DNA of 64,000 bases from Rhizaria sp. SCN 62-66 (GCA_001724265.1 MEDY01000063.1:1-64000); one strand, 5' to 3'. Positions 23,519-36,449 are shown, counted from the stretch's first letter. Translations and numbers: made by a program. Notes: generated from the sequence alone by a model not told the origin.

Positions 23519-26007
23519 TTACTCGGTCTCAGTGAAGTTGAACTTGGGGTACTTGTCGTAGGTCTGGGCCCAGGTCATGTCGCCGCGGACGATGGCGGCC
23601 ACGGCCTCGACGGCCTCGGAGACCTTGACCTGCGGGGGGAAAAGAGCAACAGACACAAAAGAGGGGAAATATCGGCGAGGTGAGTGCGGTATCAACAAAA
23701 AGCATATCATAAACATATACACTAATGATAATACACATTATGATTGGGTTATGCAGGATTAATAGTAAATAAAGTGGAGAAATACGAGAAGAAAGATAGA
23801 GCGATGAGAGAGCACGAACCTGGATCTGCTGCATGGTGTCGCGCTCGCGGATGGTGACGAGCGCCTTGGCGGGATCGCACGACTCCAGGTCGACGGTGAT
23901 GGCAAACGGGATGCCGATCTCGTCGCCGCGCGCGTACTTGCGGCCGATGGACGCCTTGGCCGTGTCCTCGTTGTACGAGAGGCCCTGGCGGATGGCGGCG
24001 GCGCGGATCGCGGCGAACACGGGCTGGTAGGGCATGTTGCTGGCGACATTGTAGAGACCGATCTTGACGGGCGCGATGACGGGCGTCAGGCGCAGCACCT
24101 TGCGCTGCTCGTCGGCGGCGCGAGAGTACATGGCGTGCTCGAGGATCGAGTAGATGATGCGGCCCAGGCCGAACGAGGGCTCGATGACAGAGGGCAGGTA
24201 CGAGACCGTCGAGACCTTCTGGTCCTTCTCGGTGACCGTGCACTCGTCCGCGGAGAGGGAGACGGTCTCGCCTGAGGCAAGGGTCACGTTCGCGGAGCCG
24301 TTGGCGGCCAGGGACGCGCCGAGGGCCTAGGAAAAGAAAAGTAACAAAATTAAGAAATGTTAGTAATTGCGAGTAAAAAGAAGATTATCAACATATTTAC
24401 GAGTTATATAGAGATATTTTGTGTCATGTTGGCTCAGCGTACCTGAATGGCCTCCTGGGAGAGCTGGAAGACGGCGGCCAGCACCTCCTGGGTCTTGGCG
24501 CCGAGGCGGGCGCCGAGCTTCGGGCGGTTGGGGGTCGCGAAGAACTTCTTGACGATGATGGGCGTCTCGAGGGTCTCGTTCGCGGTCAGGTTGACCTTGG
24601 AGCTCTCGGTGTGGACCTTGAGGTCGTAGGCCGAGCGGTCGGCGTGGCCGACGCACTCGATCCAGCTGCGATGCGAGCAAGAAAAAGAAACACAAATTAG
24701 AACATTTGAGCACAAATGATAGACACATCTCGAATTGAAACGAAGACATCGTCAAATAAAAGAAAAACACATTGAATTCTATCAATACAAATAATATTAG
24801 GTCTTGTTAAGTGAGGGACGTACCCGTAGGAGGTCTTGATCTCGGCGTCCCAGCAGTCCTTGGCGTAGTGGGCCATCTCCGTCTTGAGGTGCTGGCGGAA
24901 GCGCAGGCGCGAGGCGTCGACACCGGCGGTGACGAGAAACATGTGGGTGCGCGCCATGAAGTATGCGAGCGTCTCGTTGTCGATGACACCCTGCGCGACG
25001 GCGTCGCCGATGCTGAGCGTGATGGTGACCGACTTGCCCTCCTCCTGACCGGCCTGCGACAGCAACACGAGCTGGTAGTCCTTGTTGGCGGCGAAGGCCG
25101 GGTGCGACTTGTCGCTGGGGTTGACGAAGTGCTCGATCTCGGCCAGGGGGAACTCGCGCACGCGCAGCAGACCGGCGCGGGGCGCGATCTCGTTGCGGTA
25201 GGCGAGGCCGATCTGCGCCGCCGCGAAGGGAAGCTTGTGGTTGTTGTACTCGTACAGACGGCGGAAGTTGACGAAGATGCCCTGGGCGGTCTCGGGACGG
25301 AGGTAGCCGACGGCCTTGCCGGTGGGGCCGATGCTCGTCTTGAACATGAGGTTGAAGGTGCTGACCTCGGAGACGGGGTTGCCGTTCGCGGTGACGCCGA
25401 ACTCCTTGATCGCGGCCTCCAGCTCGGGCTTGGTCATGCTGCCGGCCTTAGCGGCGGCGGCCGTCACGGCGTCGAAGTAGACCTGGTTGCCCTTGGTGTC
25501 GGGCAGGGCGAGCAGCTGCTCACAGCGCTCCTCGAGCAGCTTGTCGGCGCGGTGGTACTCGTTGGTGACCGTGTCCTGGACCATGAAGTCAGTGAAGCGG
25601 TCCACGTGACCCGACGCCTTAAGCACAACCTCGGGCGTCATGGACGAGCACGAGATCTCGAGCATCGACTCGGAGAGCACGAAGTGCTGGCGCCAAAAGG
25701 ACTGGAGGTTGGCCATGAGGGAGCAGCCGGGCGGGCCGTAGTCGTACAGGCCGGCCACACCGCCGTAGATCTCGAACGAGGGGACGTAGAAGAACTTGCG
25801 CAGGAGCAGGTCCTCAAGGTCGGCGCGGAACTTGGCGACGGCGGCGCGCTCGGCGTTGCCGGCCTCGTTTGCCTTGGCGATGGCGTTCTTGGCGTCCTTG
25901 AGCTGGGCGACGAGCGCCGCGAGCTCTTCCTTGTTGTGCTCGGGGGTCGACTTGAGGGCACGCACGCGGTCGCCGAGGTCGGCAGCGGTCTTGATCAGGG
26001 CCTCCAT
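23519..26007 (-). CDS. GARS: Glycyl-tRNA synthetase (class II, alpha2 type)
   Basis: There are four exons: 26007-24824, 24665-24443, 24326-23820 and 23629-23519. All junctions keep frame and give 674 residues, close to other eukaryotic GlyRS. Residues 3-45 look like a WHEP domain (DLGDRVRALKST, ELAALVAQLKDAK). The catalytic core starts near 70 (RKFFYVPSFEIYGGVAGLYD), with GYLRPETAQGIF at 234-245 and class II motif 2 (RNEIAPRAGLLRVREF, 271-286). WIECVGHADRSAYDL follows immediately after intron 1, and motif 3 is EPSFGLGRIIY at 518-528. The C-terminal anticodon-binding domain includes APVKIGLY and GIPFAITVD. The enzyme charges tRNA-Gly with glycine using ATP. The frame is open for 44 codons upstream of this ATG, with no other ATG; a TTG at 26082 would add a possible mitochondrial presequence. 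The stop is TAA. Confidence 0.96.
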
Positions 26008-27329
26008 GTCAATACTGAGACGAAGCAGCAGCACCAGCAGTCGTGGCGTCGGGCGGAGCGACAAAGAGTGGTTGTGGAGCAAGGTGCAGATGAAAGAGCG
26101 CAGGGTTTGGGCGCAGGATTCGGAGAGATGGATAAAGATTCAGTCAAAGTTAGAGGTGGTTATAAGAAGAAAAATACGCGAATGAATGGTTGGCATTATG
26201 GAAGACTGAAAGAAAAAGGCTATGGGAAGAACATGCTGCCCAAAGAGAGTGGACGATGAGGTGCGGAAACCCCTCAGTTTAGTAGTGTTCGAAAGGCGGA
26301 ATCCGAGCAAGATATGCACAACATCAAAACCAAACAAATCGTGAAAACCGAGTTCGCAGCCTATTATAACCGAGGCACTTCATAGCAAGCCAACAAAGGC
26401 ATAGACAAGACCCCTATATACCCCGTGAAGTAGCTTGCGTCATCTCGCCTCTCACGCCCACATCCCCATTCGGTTTTGTGGTCGGGGCTGGAGGACCGAT
26501 AAAATAGGCCTGCAGCTGCACCAGCAAATGAGATATTTGAACGTGGATGGTGAGCGAAACAGGCGAGAGTTCTTGAAGTAGTGATTTAGGTCTATTCAAC
26601 GATGAGGTTTTATGTATTGGCATTATTATGATTTCTTACAAGGAGGGTTCAGGCGCGCTTGGTCTTGGGTCAAGCGCTCTTAACCAGAGCTAACTCGAGA
26701 TGCTTGGTCCTACCCGCGTGCCAGAGGCTGATGGCTCGACTGCTACTGCCCACGATCGTCTGTGCAGGTACGCACATGGCGGGTGTATGCTGCGATGCGA
26801 TGGTATCGTTGTGTCGCGTGATTAAGGTTGAGAGCGAGACCGATAAGCATATGAGAGATTGAGGTGACCTTCGCATCACTCACTCTTGTCACAGCGCAAG
26901 GACGCTTGCCGAGCTGCTGAACTGACTGCTACTGACCAGGGGAAGTGCTAGGATGGGATGTAGAGTGCCATGGGGGCTAGCTTTGTAGCAGGGCTTAAGT
27001 TAGGGCTAATGACGTGGTGGCGCGAGATCGTTTGAGTCGGGGTCAGCACACTAATACAAGGCCTTGACGAGATCTACTGACAGCTGCCAAAATAAAAATG
27101 AAGTATGTGATATATAATCTAAGGTTGAAAGATATATACAAAGTCTGGCTTTAAAGAGACTGATGAAGAGTCTGAGGGCGTTGTGAGTATGCTTCTGAAA
27201 ACAATTGGTGGTGAAATGCTCACACTCGGTCAAACGGAAGTGATTTGAGGTCGGTTGGGTCGTGGTGTTTTCGTCGAAGATCTACGAACGGCACGTCGTA
27301 CGATACCCTCACGGGAGTTTCAACTAACA
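26008..27329. other. Divergent intergenic region between GlyRS and RPN1
   Basis: This 1.3-kb region should hold both promoters. Positions 26082-26008 may be translated as a GlyRS N-terminal extension. A tRNA A-box-like string (minus strand, tagctctggttaagagc) at about 26667-26692 lacks a matching B box and acceptor stem. No other gene is seen. Confidence 0.5.
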
Positions 27330-30300
27330 ATGGTACGTTAAGTTCTGTCTATATCTCTTTTTCCTTTTCCAAAACACCCTTGTTCAACCCCTTTGCGGAC
27401 CGCGCTGGCGGCGGTGACGCTGCAGCACTCCAGACTCTCTGGATCTGTCCATTCCCGCGCCTTGCTACACTGCACCGTTCCACTGCTCCGGACTGATCTA
27501 TGCATTAACGTCCTGCGTCATGGAACGTGTTTACCCGTGCGATGCAGCAGTTACTATTCGCATCTGTCTTTGCCTCCAAAGAAGTCTCTCTATCCAGACC
27601 CATCTTGCTGCCTCATCCCGCCGTTGATAATCTCTTTATCTTCGCCGACTTACACTGCTCCCATTCCGTTTCCTCTCCGCATCATTTCTTATCTCCGCAT
27701 TTTTCCACTGGAATTCTACTCACGCACGACGCCTTGCTGCCTCTCTTGTCGTTTTGCCTCAACTACCACTCTGTCCAATTTCTGCCAACGGCTTGTCATA
27801 CGAACTGTCTGCTCTCCCCTCTCGTTCCCGTTTCCGCATCTGCACCGCTTTCTCTCAGCCGTCTGATCCCCCCGCCAAGAAGCCCGCGCCTGAGGAGGCC
27901 GCGAAGAAGCCCGCCGCCGGTGGCAACAACGCCAACAACAAGAAGAAGGACGAGGCCGATGCCGAGTCCTCGCTCAGCCCCGAGGACCGCAAGCTCAAGG
28001 AGGCCCTCGAGGCCGCCGTCGCGCGCCTCATTGCCGCCCAGGTACATATCTCACCTATTTCACATTATCACGCAACTAATTACTTGCATCTTGCCCTCAG
28101 TATGCCCTGGTCTGATCCGTGTTGCTCAATCGTTGTCTTTGTCTAGACCTGTATTTGTCCAACAACTCACTCTTCTCTTTACCCTTTCTATCATGTTCTC
28201 TGCTGTTTGTTTCTTGATCTATCACGCTCGCGACGCAGGATGCCGGCGTGTCTGATGCGGATTTCTTCGCCCAGCAGCGCTCCGCCCTGGACGAGCTGCG
28301 CAAGGAAGTTAAGAACGCGACGTCGTCCATGACCGCCATCCCCAAGCCGCTCAAGTTCTTGCGCGCGTCTTACGGCCCACTCAAGGCCTGCTACAACGAT
28401 CCCGTGCGCATGCGCGTCGGCGGTGCGAACCCGAACAAGCCGCTGCTGGCCGACGTGCTCTCGATGCTCGCCATGACCCAGGGCTCGGAGAACCGCGAGG
28501 TGCTTGCATTCCGCCTCCTCGGCTCACAGGTACGATCTCGAGCGATATCCACCGCAAAACGAACGCAAAGCGAGTTCAAGTTTATTATTCGAACTGTTTG
28601 TCATTATGTTTATTCTAAAAACATCTGATTTCTTTGGCTCACTCATCTTTCCGTATTGCTTTCTCTCTCTTGTTTTAACGTACCACCAGGAGCCTCTGGC
28701 GGAGTGGGGCACGGAGTACATCCGCGCGCTCGCCGGCGAGGTCGGGCTTGAGCACCAGAAGATGGTCGAGGAGGACCTGTCGCCCGACGAGCTGGTGACG
28801 CTGATCGACAGCATCATCGAGTACGACTTCGCACACAACGCTGAGTTCGAGGCGCTCGACCTGCTGATCGAGGTCGGCCAGGTGTCCAAGGCCGTGCCCT
28901 TCATCACGGCCGACACTGCGCTGCGCTGCGGCAAGTACCTGCTTGCGTGCGCGACCTACCTTGACGTCGAGGAGCAGGAGGCTCTGTACCGCTCGGCCGT
29001 GGACATGCTGCTGGCGCACGGCCACCACGCCTACGCCGTGATCGCGGCGCTCAAGCTGCCCGCGATGACGCCGCTGAGCGACGCCGACGCCGCCTCGGAC
29101 GCGGCCGAGGCCGGTGAGGTGGACGTGACGGCGCCCTACGCGGCGCGCGACCTGACCGTGCTGCGCTGCTTCGCGGCCGTGGCCGAGGACGAGGCTGCAC
29201 AGCGCCAGCTGGGCTACATCCTCGGCTCGCAGCGCGTGTACCTGCCCGCCGTCGAGGCGCGGTACGCCGCCGCCGCCGAGCCCATGGGCAACGTGGCGCT
29301 GTCGCAGCAGTTCCTGGAGCTGGCCAAGGACCTGGACGTGCTGGAGCCCAAGGCGCCCGCGGACGTGTACAAGGAGCACCTTGAGGACCGCGGCGTGGCG
29401 ATGCGGCGCGCGCACGGCACGCCGGCCTACGACTCGGCCATGCAGAACCTGTCGGCGACGATGGTCAACGCCTTCGTCAACCTCGGCTTTGGCAAGGACA
29501 CGCTGCTGCTGGGCGCAGATGGCGCCGCGAGCAACAGCGAATGGCTGTTCCGCCACAAGGACGCGGGCCTGACCACGGCCGCGGCCTCCGTCGGCATGCT
29601 CTCGCTCTGGAACGTCGAGGAGGGCTTCAGCACCACGGACAAGTACAGCTTCGCCAAGACGCAGCCCTTCGTCACCGCAGGCGCGCACCTCGCCTCAGGC
29701 CTGCTCTCCACGGGCGTGACCTCCGACATGAACGCGTCGCTGGCGCTGCTGTCGGAGCAGCTCGAGTCGGAGAGCGAGGACACCCGCGTCGCGGCGCTGC
29801 TCGGCCTCGGCGTCGCCTACGCCGGCTCCTGCAACGAGGAGGTCATGGAGCTCGTCGTGCCGCTCGTGGCCGACGCCGCCAACTCGATCGCGCTCGTCTC
29901 GATGGCCATCTTCGCGCTGGGCCTCGTCTTCACCGGCTCCGCTAACGCAGAGCTCTTCGGCACCGCGGTTGAGGCGCTCGCCGACCGCGACAACGGCGGC
30001 GCCGACGCCGCCGCGGCCGGTGGCGACCTGGCGCTGCCCGTGGCGCGCCTTGCGTGCATCGGCATGGGCCTGCTGTACCTTAACACGCAGCGCTGCGAGA
30101 TGGCGCTCGAGGTCGCGGCCGCCGTGCAGCACCCGATTAAGGCGTATCTGCTCTCCGTGGTCGAGACCTTCGCCAGCGCGGGCACCGGCAGCGTGCTGCA
30201 GCTGCAGAAGCTGCTTGGGCTGTGCGCCGAGAAGCCCACCGGCTCTGTCGACGGCGACGACGAGGAGGAGGAGGAGGAGGAGGAGGCCGAGGCCGGCGCC

Positions 30301-31698
30301 AAGGGCAAGGACGGCAAGCCTGTCGCCGCCACCGCCGCCGCCTCTGCTGGCGTTGCTGGTGCTGCTGCTGCTGGCTCTGCTGCCGGCGCGGCCGGTGCTG
30401 CTGGCGAGGAGAAGAAGGACAACAAGGACGACAAGGACAAGGCTAAGCTCACCGCTGCTCAGGTACGTCAGTCAGTCAGGTCAATAACAAAGATGTTGTA
30501 TGAAGATATTTTTCTAATTAATTGAAAAGCGAATAGCAACATTAATTTTGTATTTTTTAATTGTGATTGTAGTCAGTTCATTTGCAACACAATTCCTTTA
30601 TCCATAACTCAAACCACCCACTTTTCACTTTTCCACCCCTGATATGATCTGATCTGATTGATCCCCTCGTGTTTTCACTGCAGCTGACTCTGAAGAACCT
30701 GCCCCGCGGCTCCTCGGTGCTGGGCCTGGCCGCCGTGGCGATGGGCGAGGACCTCGCGTCGCAGATGGCGCTGCGCTCGCTGGACCACGTGTACCAGTGC
30801 GGCGACGTCCACGTGCGCCGCGCAGTGCCGCTCGCCCTCGCGCTCGTGTCTGTGTCGAACCCGCAGCTTCCCGTGATGGACACGCTGTCGAAGCTCTCGC
30901 ACGACCAAGACGAGTTCGTGTCGATGAACGCCGTGCTCGGGCTCGGCGTGCTGGGCGCGGGCACCAACAACTCGCGCATCGCGGCCATGCTGCGCAACCT
31001 CGCCGCCTTCTACTCCCGCGAGCCCCACCACCTCTTCGTCGTGCGCATCGCGCAGGGCCTGCTGCACCTCGGCAAGGGCCTCTGCACGCTCTCGCCGCGC
31101 TCGCACGAGCAACAGCTGCTGAACCGGCCCGCGCTGGGCGCGCTGCTGGCGCTGCTGCATCTGTCTCTCGACCTGCCCGAGTCGCTCATCAAGGCGCGCC
31201 ACTACCTCTTCTTCGTGCTGGCCGCCGCCGTGCGCCCGCGCTTCCTCATGGCCGTCGACGAGGCCGGCGCGCAGGTCCCCGTGCAGGTCCGCGTCGGACA
31301 GGCCGTCGACGGCGTCGGCCAGCCTGGCAACCCCAGGTACGTTTACGTTTACGGACTTGACTTCGACTTCAACTTGCGATGGATGATGTTTGTGTTATTT
31401 GTGGCGAGTATATTTAATATTAGAGTCGAGATTGTATTTATAGCAAATATTTCTTCCTGATCTATACTTACTGCTATTTCTATCCCGATCAACTCACTTA
31501 TTCTTGAAATATCTTGCTAATATTTTGTCATCTGAACACAGGACCATCACCGGTTTCCAGACGCACACGACGCCGGTGCTGCTGGCGACGGGCGAGCGCG
31601 CTGAGCTGGCCACGGACGACTACATCGCGCTCACCGAGGTGCTCGAGGGCGTCGTCGTTGTCAAGCCCAACCCCAAGGCCGTCGGCAAGGAGATCTAA
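27330..31698 (+). CDS. RPN1: 26S proteasome regulatory subunit RPN1 (PSMD2)
   Basis: There are six exons: 27330-27332, 27859-28041, 28239-28529, 28690-30462, 30684-31336 and 31542-31698. They total 3060 bases and give 1019 residues. Exon 1 contributes only the ATG; the 526-base first intron then begins GTACGT. The N-terminus is Lys/Ala/Pro-rich as in other RPN1s. Exon 3 has [15 protein letters not shown] and [13 protein letters not shown] repeats follow ([47 protein letters not shown]), then an acidic/Ala/Lys-rich linker at about residues 533-590. The last repeats are [30 protein letters not shown] and [14 protein letters not shown]. The C-terminus is diagnostic ([33 protein letters not shown]). 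RPN1 is the largest base subunit of the 19S particle and docks ubiquitin receptors, shuttle factors and Ubp6. The stop is TAA. Confidence 0.96.
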
Positions 31699-32845
31699 GC
31701 ACACAGTAGTAGCTGGATGATCGAAAGCACTGGAGACGAGATGGAAGTGGATTGATGGTGACCGTTGATGCGTGTGTGCGAGACTGCATCCGGGCACAGG
31801 AGTGGCATGAGAGGGCTGGGTCCGTGCTTTGGAGCGCGAATGTAAAGTAGCCCTGATCCCGTCAGCTTTCACGGTTGTGTAAAAGTAGGAAACGTAGAAC
31901 AAAACAAAGAAAAAGTAAAGAAAAACAGAAATCAAAAGCATTGTTTTATTAATAGTAGCAAGGAACATAATATTTTACATATAATAAACCAACAAAGTAT
32001 ATCAAGAGCGAATTTTAGCGTGCTTATTGCTTTGATTGTGATACGGTTCACGATGTGTTGTTGACGATGTGTTGTTGCGTGCACAGCTAGTGCTGGACCT
32101 GAAAAATCGTCAGCCACACACACATACACACATACAGCGCAGAGAGAAAAGACGACTGAGGGGCGACTTTGCAGGAGATTATGGTGGGGTTGCAGTCGTT
32201 GAATACGCATGACTGTGACATATGTTGGTTGAACTTGAGTGTCCTATTGCATGAGAGCTTTCGTTGCAGTTGTGAAGTTTGTATTGGCGTGCTGGTGCAG
32301 GATTGGCGCGGGCTTCTTGGAGGAGGAAGAATCGAGGCGAACTCAATCGCCGCTATTCTCTCTGCTGCCACGCAGCGTTTGCATCCCTACTTCATACTAA
32401 AAATTATTCAATTAAGAGATGTAGATCTACGATAGAGACTTGGTTTTTCTGTCTCTGGCCTCTGTTGCCGTTCTCAAACCACGCTCTTATGCTCGATCAT
32501 CGCCACAACGGACGGATAATGCATCTGTCAACCCCGCTGGCAGCTCGTCGCTCGCTCGCCAGACACTTTATCACGCTACATCACACACAATACTGTCACT
32601 ACTACGTTATTCTAATTTGACGCGTTTAACCTCACCCCGTTTCACTTCACTTTTCCCCACGGCGCCCGCAGCAACAACTCCCTCGGTCTTTAGCGGCAGC
32701 CAAGAGTTGCAATCCTTGCTCTCGCTCTTGCTCCCACTCCCGCTCTCGCGCAGACGCGACAGCACTTTGCGCGCACTATTCGGTAGCCCCGCTCTTGGAT
32801 TGCTGGTTATCACTGCTCGCAAGCAGCGGCTTATCTTCGAACACG
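31699..32845. other. Intergenic between tandem plus-strand genes
   Basis: This holds the 3' flank of RPN1 and the promoter and leader of the carrier gene. The DNA is AT-rich to 32430 and pyrimidine-rich afterwards. The frame is open for some distance upstream of 32846, but the first ATG in that frame is at 32846. Confidence 0.5.
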
Positions 32846-33057
32846 ATGGAGACGCAGCCGCCCCCCGTACCCCCACCTCCAACAACACCATCAAGCCCTG
32901 CGACTCAGACGAGCTTTAGCTCGAGCTCTAACACAGCTGTTGCTGCTACACAACATGCATCGTTGTTGCAAGAACAGCCGCAGCCACAGCCGCAGTCTAA
33001 GTCGTCTGCGCTCGGCTACGTTCGCAGCTTGCTTGGTCTCTCCAATAGCAGCGGCAT

Positions 33058-33093
<36 letters not shown>

Positions 33094-35678
33094 CAGCGAT
33101 GCCAGCGCTGGAGCGACCGCTGCGGCTCAGCCGTGCAACGCCAACTCAACCACGACTGCCAGTCCGTGCACCTGCTCTACTGACAGCGCTGGCCCTGGCT
33201 CTGGTGCTGCCGCTCGTCCTCAGTTCTCCTACGACCGGAGCCTGCACTGCCCCGACCCGCCGATCTCGGCCCACAGCCCGCCGCACCCGCACATCGCGCC
33301 GCGCAAACCCCTCGTGACCGCGAGCACCGGCCCGAGCGCGAGCGCCAGTGCCGGTGCGGCGGCGACTGTAGCGGACCACGACTGTGTGCCTCCCGTCAAC
33401 ACTGACTCCACCTCTGCCAGTACAGCGACTGCTGCGACGGCGGCTCTCGCGGCGTCTGGCGTGACCGCGCCGGTCTCGCCCGCGTCCGTGACCGTGGCGG
33501 CGCCAGTCCCCGCGCCCGTGGCGGCGCCCGCGCACGCGCACGCGGCGCCGCACGTGCCGTGGTGGCATCACTGCACTGCGGGCGCGCTGGCGGGTGCCAC
33601 GGCGGCCGTGTTCGTGTCGCCGCTCGACGTCGCGCGCGTCCGCGTGCAGGCCACCTCGGCCACCACCATGGCCCTGCTCACCACCAACGCCAGCGCGCCC
33701 GCGAACGCGCACACAGCGGCTCACACGAGTACCACGAGTACCATGAGTTCTGCCGGCGTCGGTTTCGCCTCGGCGGGGCCAGCGCACGGGCTCTCGGGCA
33801 CTGCGCATAGAACGGCCACGGGCGCGGGCGGGCAGGCGGCCGCGCCCGCGCAGCACAGCCACGGCGGCGGCGGACTTGGCCACGGCCACGGCTCCGCTCA
33901 CGGCCACCCTGCTGCTGCCGCTGGGGCCACGACTGCTGCTGGTGCAAGTGCGAGTCCAAACACTGCCGGGGCGGGGACGTACTACGTCCGCGGGCCGCCC
34001 GCCGCGGGCGCCGGCGCCGTTGCCGCGGCTCACGGTCACCCCGTCTCTGGCCCCGTCACCAGCGCCACCCACGGCCCCAACCACGGCCCCGGCGCCGTCT
34101 CTCACACTGGCGCTGGCGCTGGCGCTGGCTCTGGCTCTGGCTCGGGCTCGAGTTCTCGTGTGGGCGCCGCCGCGAGCCGCGCAATCGACTCCGCGGAGGC
34201 CCGCGTGCGGAGCGCGTTCCCAGCGCCGCTGGCCGGCCCCACCACCACCGTCCCGCCCCTTGGCGGCACCCTCAGCTCTAGCTCCAGCACCGGCGCTGGC
34301 GCTGGCTCGGTGTCGAGCGCGAACGCCCGGCTGCGGTCGTGGCTGTCGACGTTCGCGCGGTCCGACCCGCTGGGCATCCGGCTCATCCGATCCATCGCCG
34401 CCGCTGAGGGGCCCAGTGCGCTGTACCGCGGTCTGTCCGCGAACCTGATCGCGCTGGTGCCCAACTGGGTGACGTACTTCCTCGTGTACACGCAGATGAA
34501 GGCGGCGCTGGAGCCCACATTGGCGCCGCGCGTGGGCGCCGCGGGCGCCGACCTGGTCAACGCCGTGGTGGCGGGCGCCGCGACGACGCTTGTGACTCAA
34601 CCCCTGTGGCTGATCAAGGCGCGTATGCAGGTGCAGGGAATGACGCCCGTGTACGCGACGCCCGGCGTTGGTGCCACGGCCGCGCTCATGGCCGACACGC
34701 CGCACGAGGCGCCCGTGCGTTACCGCGGGACCTGGCACGCCATGCGCCACATCGTGCGCACTGAGGGTGTCAGAGCGCTCTACCACGGCATGGTGCCGCA
34801 GATGATGGGGCTCGTCCACGGTACGTTTTGTGGTCAATGACAACAGCAAGGATATCTCGGCGATATCCTGCAGTTACGATTCACCGTTTAATATTTGAGT
34901 TTATTTTATTGATATATTTTAATGTATCACGTTTGATCTCAATCAGAGTGTATTTGCTTCTAATAGTATCTCATCTTCATGCTTCTGTCTACTTTGTCGC
35001 CCCCCTCTAGCCGCGATCCACTTCCCTCTGTACGAGTCGCTGAAGCGGCGCATGCACGCCTACAATGTGTCCCACGGCGTACGCCACGGCCCGCTGCGCC
35101 GCCGCGCGTGCGCCGGCGAGCCCTGCTACGCGGGCGGCTTCTCACGGCCGCACACGCTCGAGACCGACGTGCTGTCCTCCGCGCAGATCGCGCTTGCCTC
35201 GACCTCGGCCAAGACCGTGGCCTGCGTCGTAGCATATCCGCACGAGGTGCTGCGCGCTCGCTTTCAGACGCAGCACCACCTGGCCTCACTGGGGCTCAAT
35301 CAGGGCGCGCTCCACTCGACCGTGCTCTCCGCTTGCAAGGGCATCTACCAGGTACGCAATCGCTCCGCTCTGTAGCACCGTGATTTTGGTTGAAACATGC
35401 ATGTCACGGACAGTTTGACGTCTCTTGTGTGGATATGAGCACTTCAATATTTTGTGCTGCAGGAATAGCCTAATCATAATTCCAAAATTAGATTTTGTCT
35501 CATCTCACATCGTTACATTTTGTCTTTGTTGTATCTTTAGACTGACGGCATCCGCGGCTTCTACCGCGGCCTCAGCATCACGCTCGCCCGCTCAGTGCCC
35601 GCGTGCCTCGTCACGTTCGTGACTTACGAGAAGGTCCTCAAGATGATGGCTGACGCCCGCAGCAACGGCCACGACTAA
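32846..35678 (+). CDS. Mitochondrial carrier (SLC25), NAD/pyrimidine/folate-type, with long insertions
   Basis: There are three exons: 32846-34820, 35011-35351 and 35541-35678. They join in frame to give 817 residues; carriers are normally about 300. The first 235 residues are disordered (Pro/Gln/Ser/Ala). The carrier fold starts with GALAGATAAVFVSPLDVARVR near 245-265. About 225 low-complexity residues then interrupt the first matrix loop before DPLGIRLIRSIAAAEGPSAL and YRGLSANLIALVPNW. The second signature is TQPLWLIKARMQVQG (about 585-600) and the third is YPHEVLRARFQTQ (about 733-745), with GFYRGLSITLARSVPACLV after it. Trp in place of the acidic residue in the second signature, with PHE in the third, is typical of the NAD/FAD/folate/pyrimidine nucleotide carrier branch (SLC25A32/33/36, yeast Rim2, Ndt1, Flx1). 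The substrate cannot be fixed from sequence alone. The stop is TAA. Confidence 0.88.
33058..33093. repeat. AGC triplet repeat encoding poly-Ser
   Basis: About 12 consecutive agc codons encode a serine run in the disordered N-terminal extension of the mitochondrial carrier. Confidence 0.85.
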
Positions 35679-36449
35679 TATGCACTTGTGTTCCCCCGTC
35701 TGGAGAACGTGTATCTATCTCCTGGCTCGACAGTGTGTCGGCTGCCCGCAGTGCGTTTGTCGTGGACCGTTGAGTTGCTTTGGCTCTTGCGCTGCGCGCA
35801 GTGGGGGCTTGACTTGCTTGGCTGACGTGAGACGTCACCAAGCCTTTATGTCAGTCAGTGACTGTGAGCTGCTCAGACTGATAAAGCAACGCCTCATCAC
35901 TGTCTTTGTGCTGATTCCACAGCACACTACAGTCGTTCCGATTGTTTCTCTCGACATTCTATCTATAATTTATTTCTTAATTCACGTTGATTTTGTTTGT
36001 TTCTCCCCTATTTAATCAATGCCTATCTAGCTTTGTTTGTTCGTGATAGTAATTTATTTCCCCCACCCTTCGTTTGTTCTTTACACTAGTGATTACAAGA
36101 ACAACTTTTACGCGGTAACAGCAGTGCTCAGTGCTGTCTTCAATGCACATCTACACTCTTTGTCCTTCTATTTGTTGCCGCTTTGTCATGTGTATCATCA
36201 CACATGCACCCATACCATAATACACCGACTTAATAGTTTATCATCATCAACGCAAGAAAACAATGTGGAGTGGCTCGATTAAAAAAACACTATTGTATCA
36301 TTTTTCGTGACATTTCTTGTCAGTTGTTACACTTTTTACTTGATCTTCTACAGATCTAATATTCATTTTCAAAGAACACATCAATGTCACATGAAAGTTC
36401 ATTGTAACAAACACGCTTCGACCACGCAGCCCTTTAGATGCCATTCTAC
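35679..36449. other. Intergenic, converging 3' ends
   Basis: AT-rich DNA lies between the carrier (plus) and TXNDC9 (minus). ORFs here, such as 36037-36282, are AT-rich with no motif. No gene is seen. Confidence 0.55.

Noticed and set aside
26660-26700. A minus-strand tRNA A-box-like string (tagctctggttaagagcg) with a nearby GCGCTTG/CAAGCGC stem.
   Set aside because: The D loop is too short, the anticodon-position loop would have nine bases, there is no GGTTCRANNCC B box, and no acceptor stem pairs.
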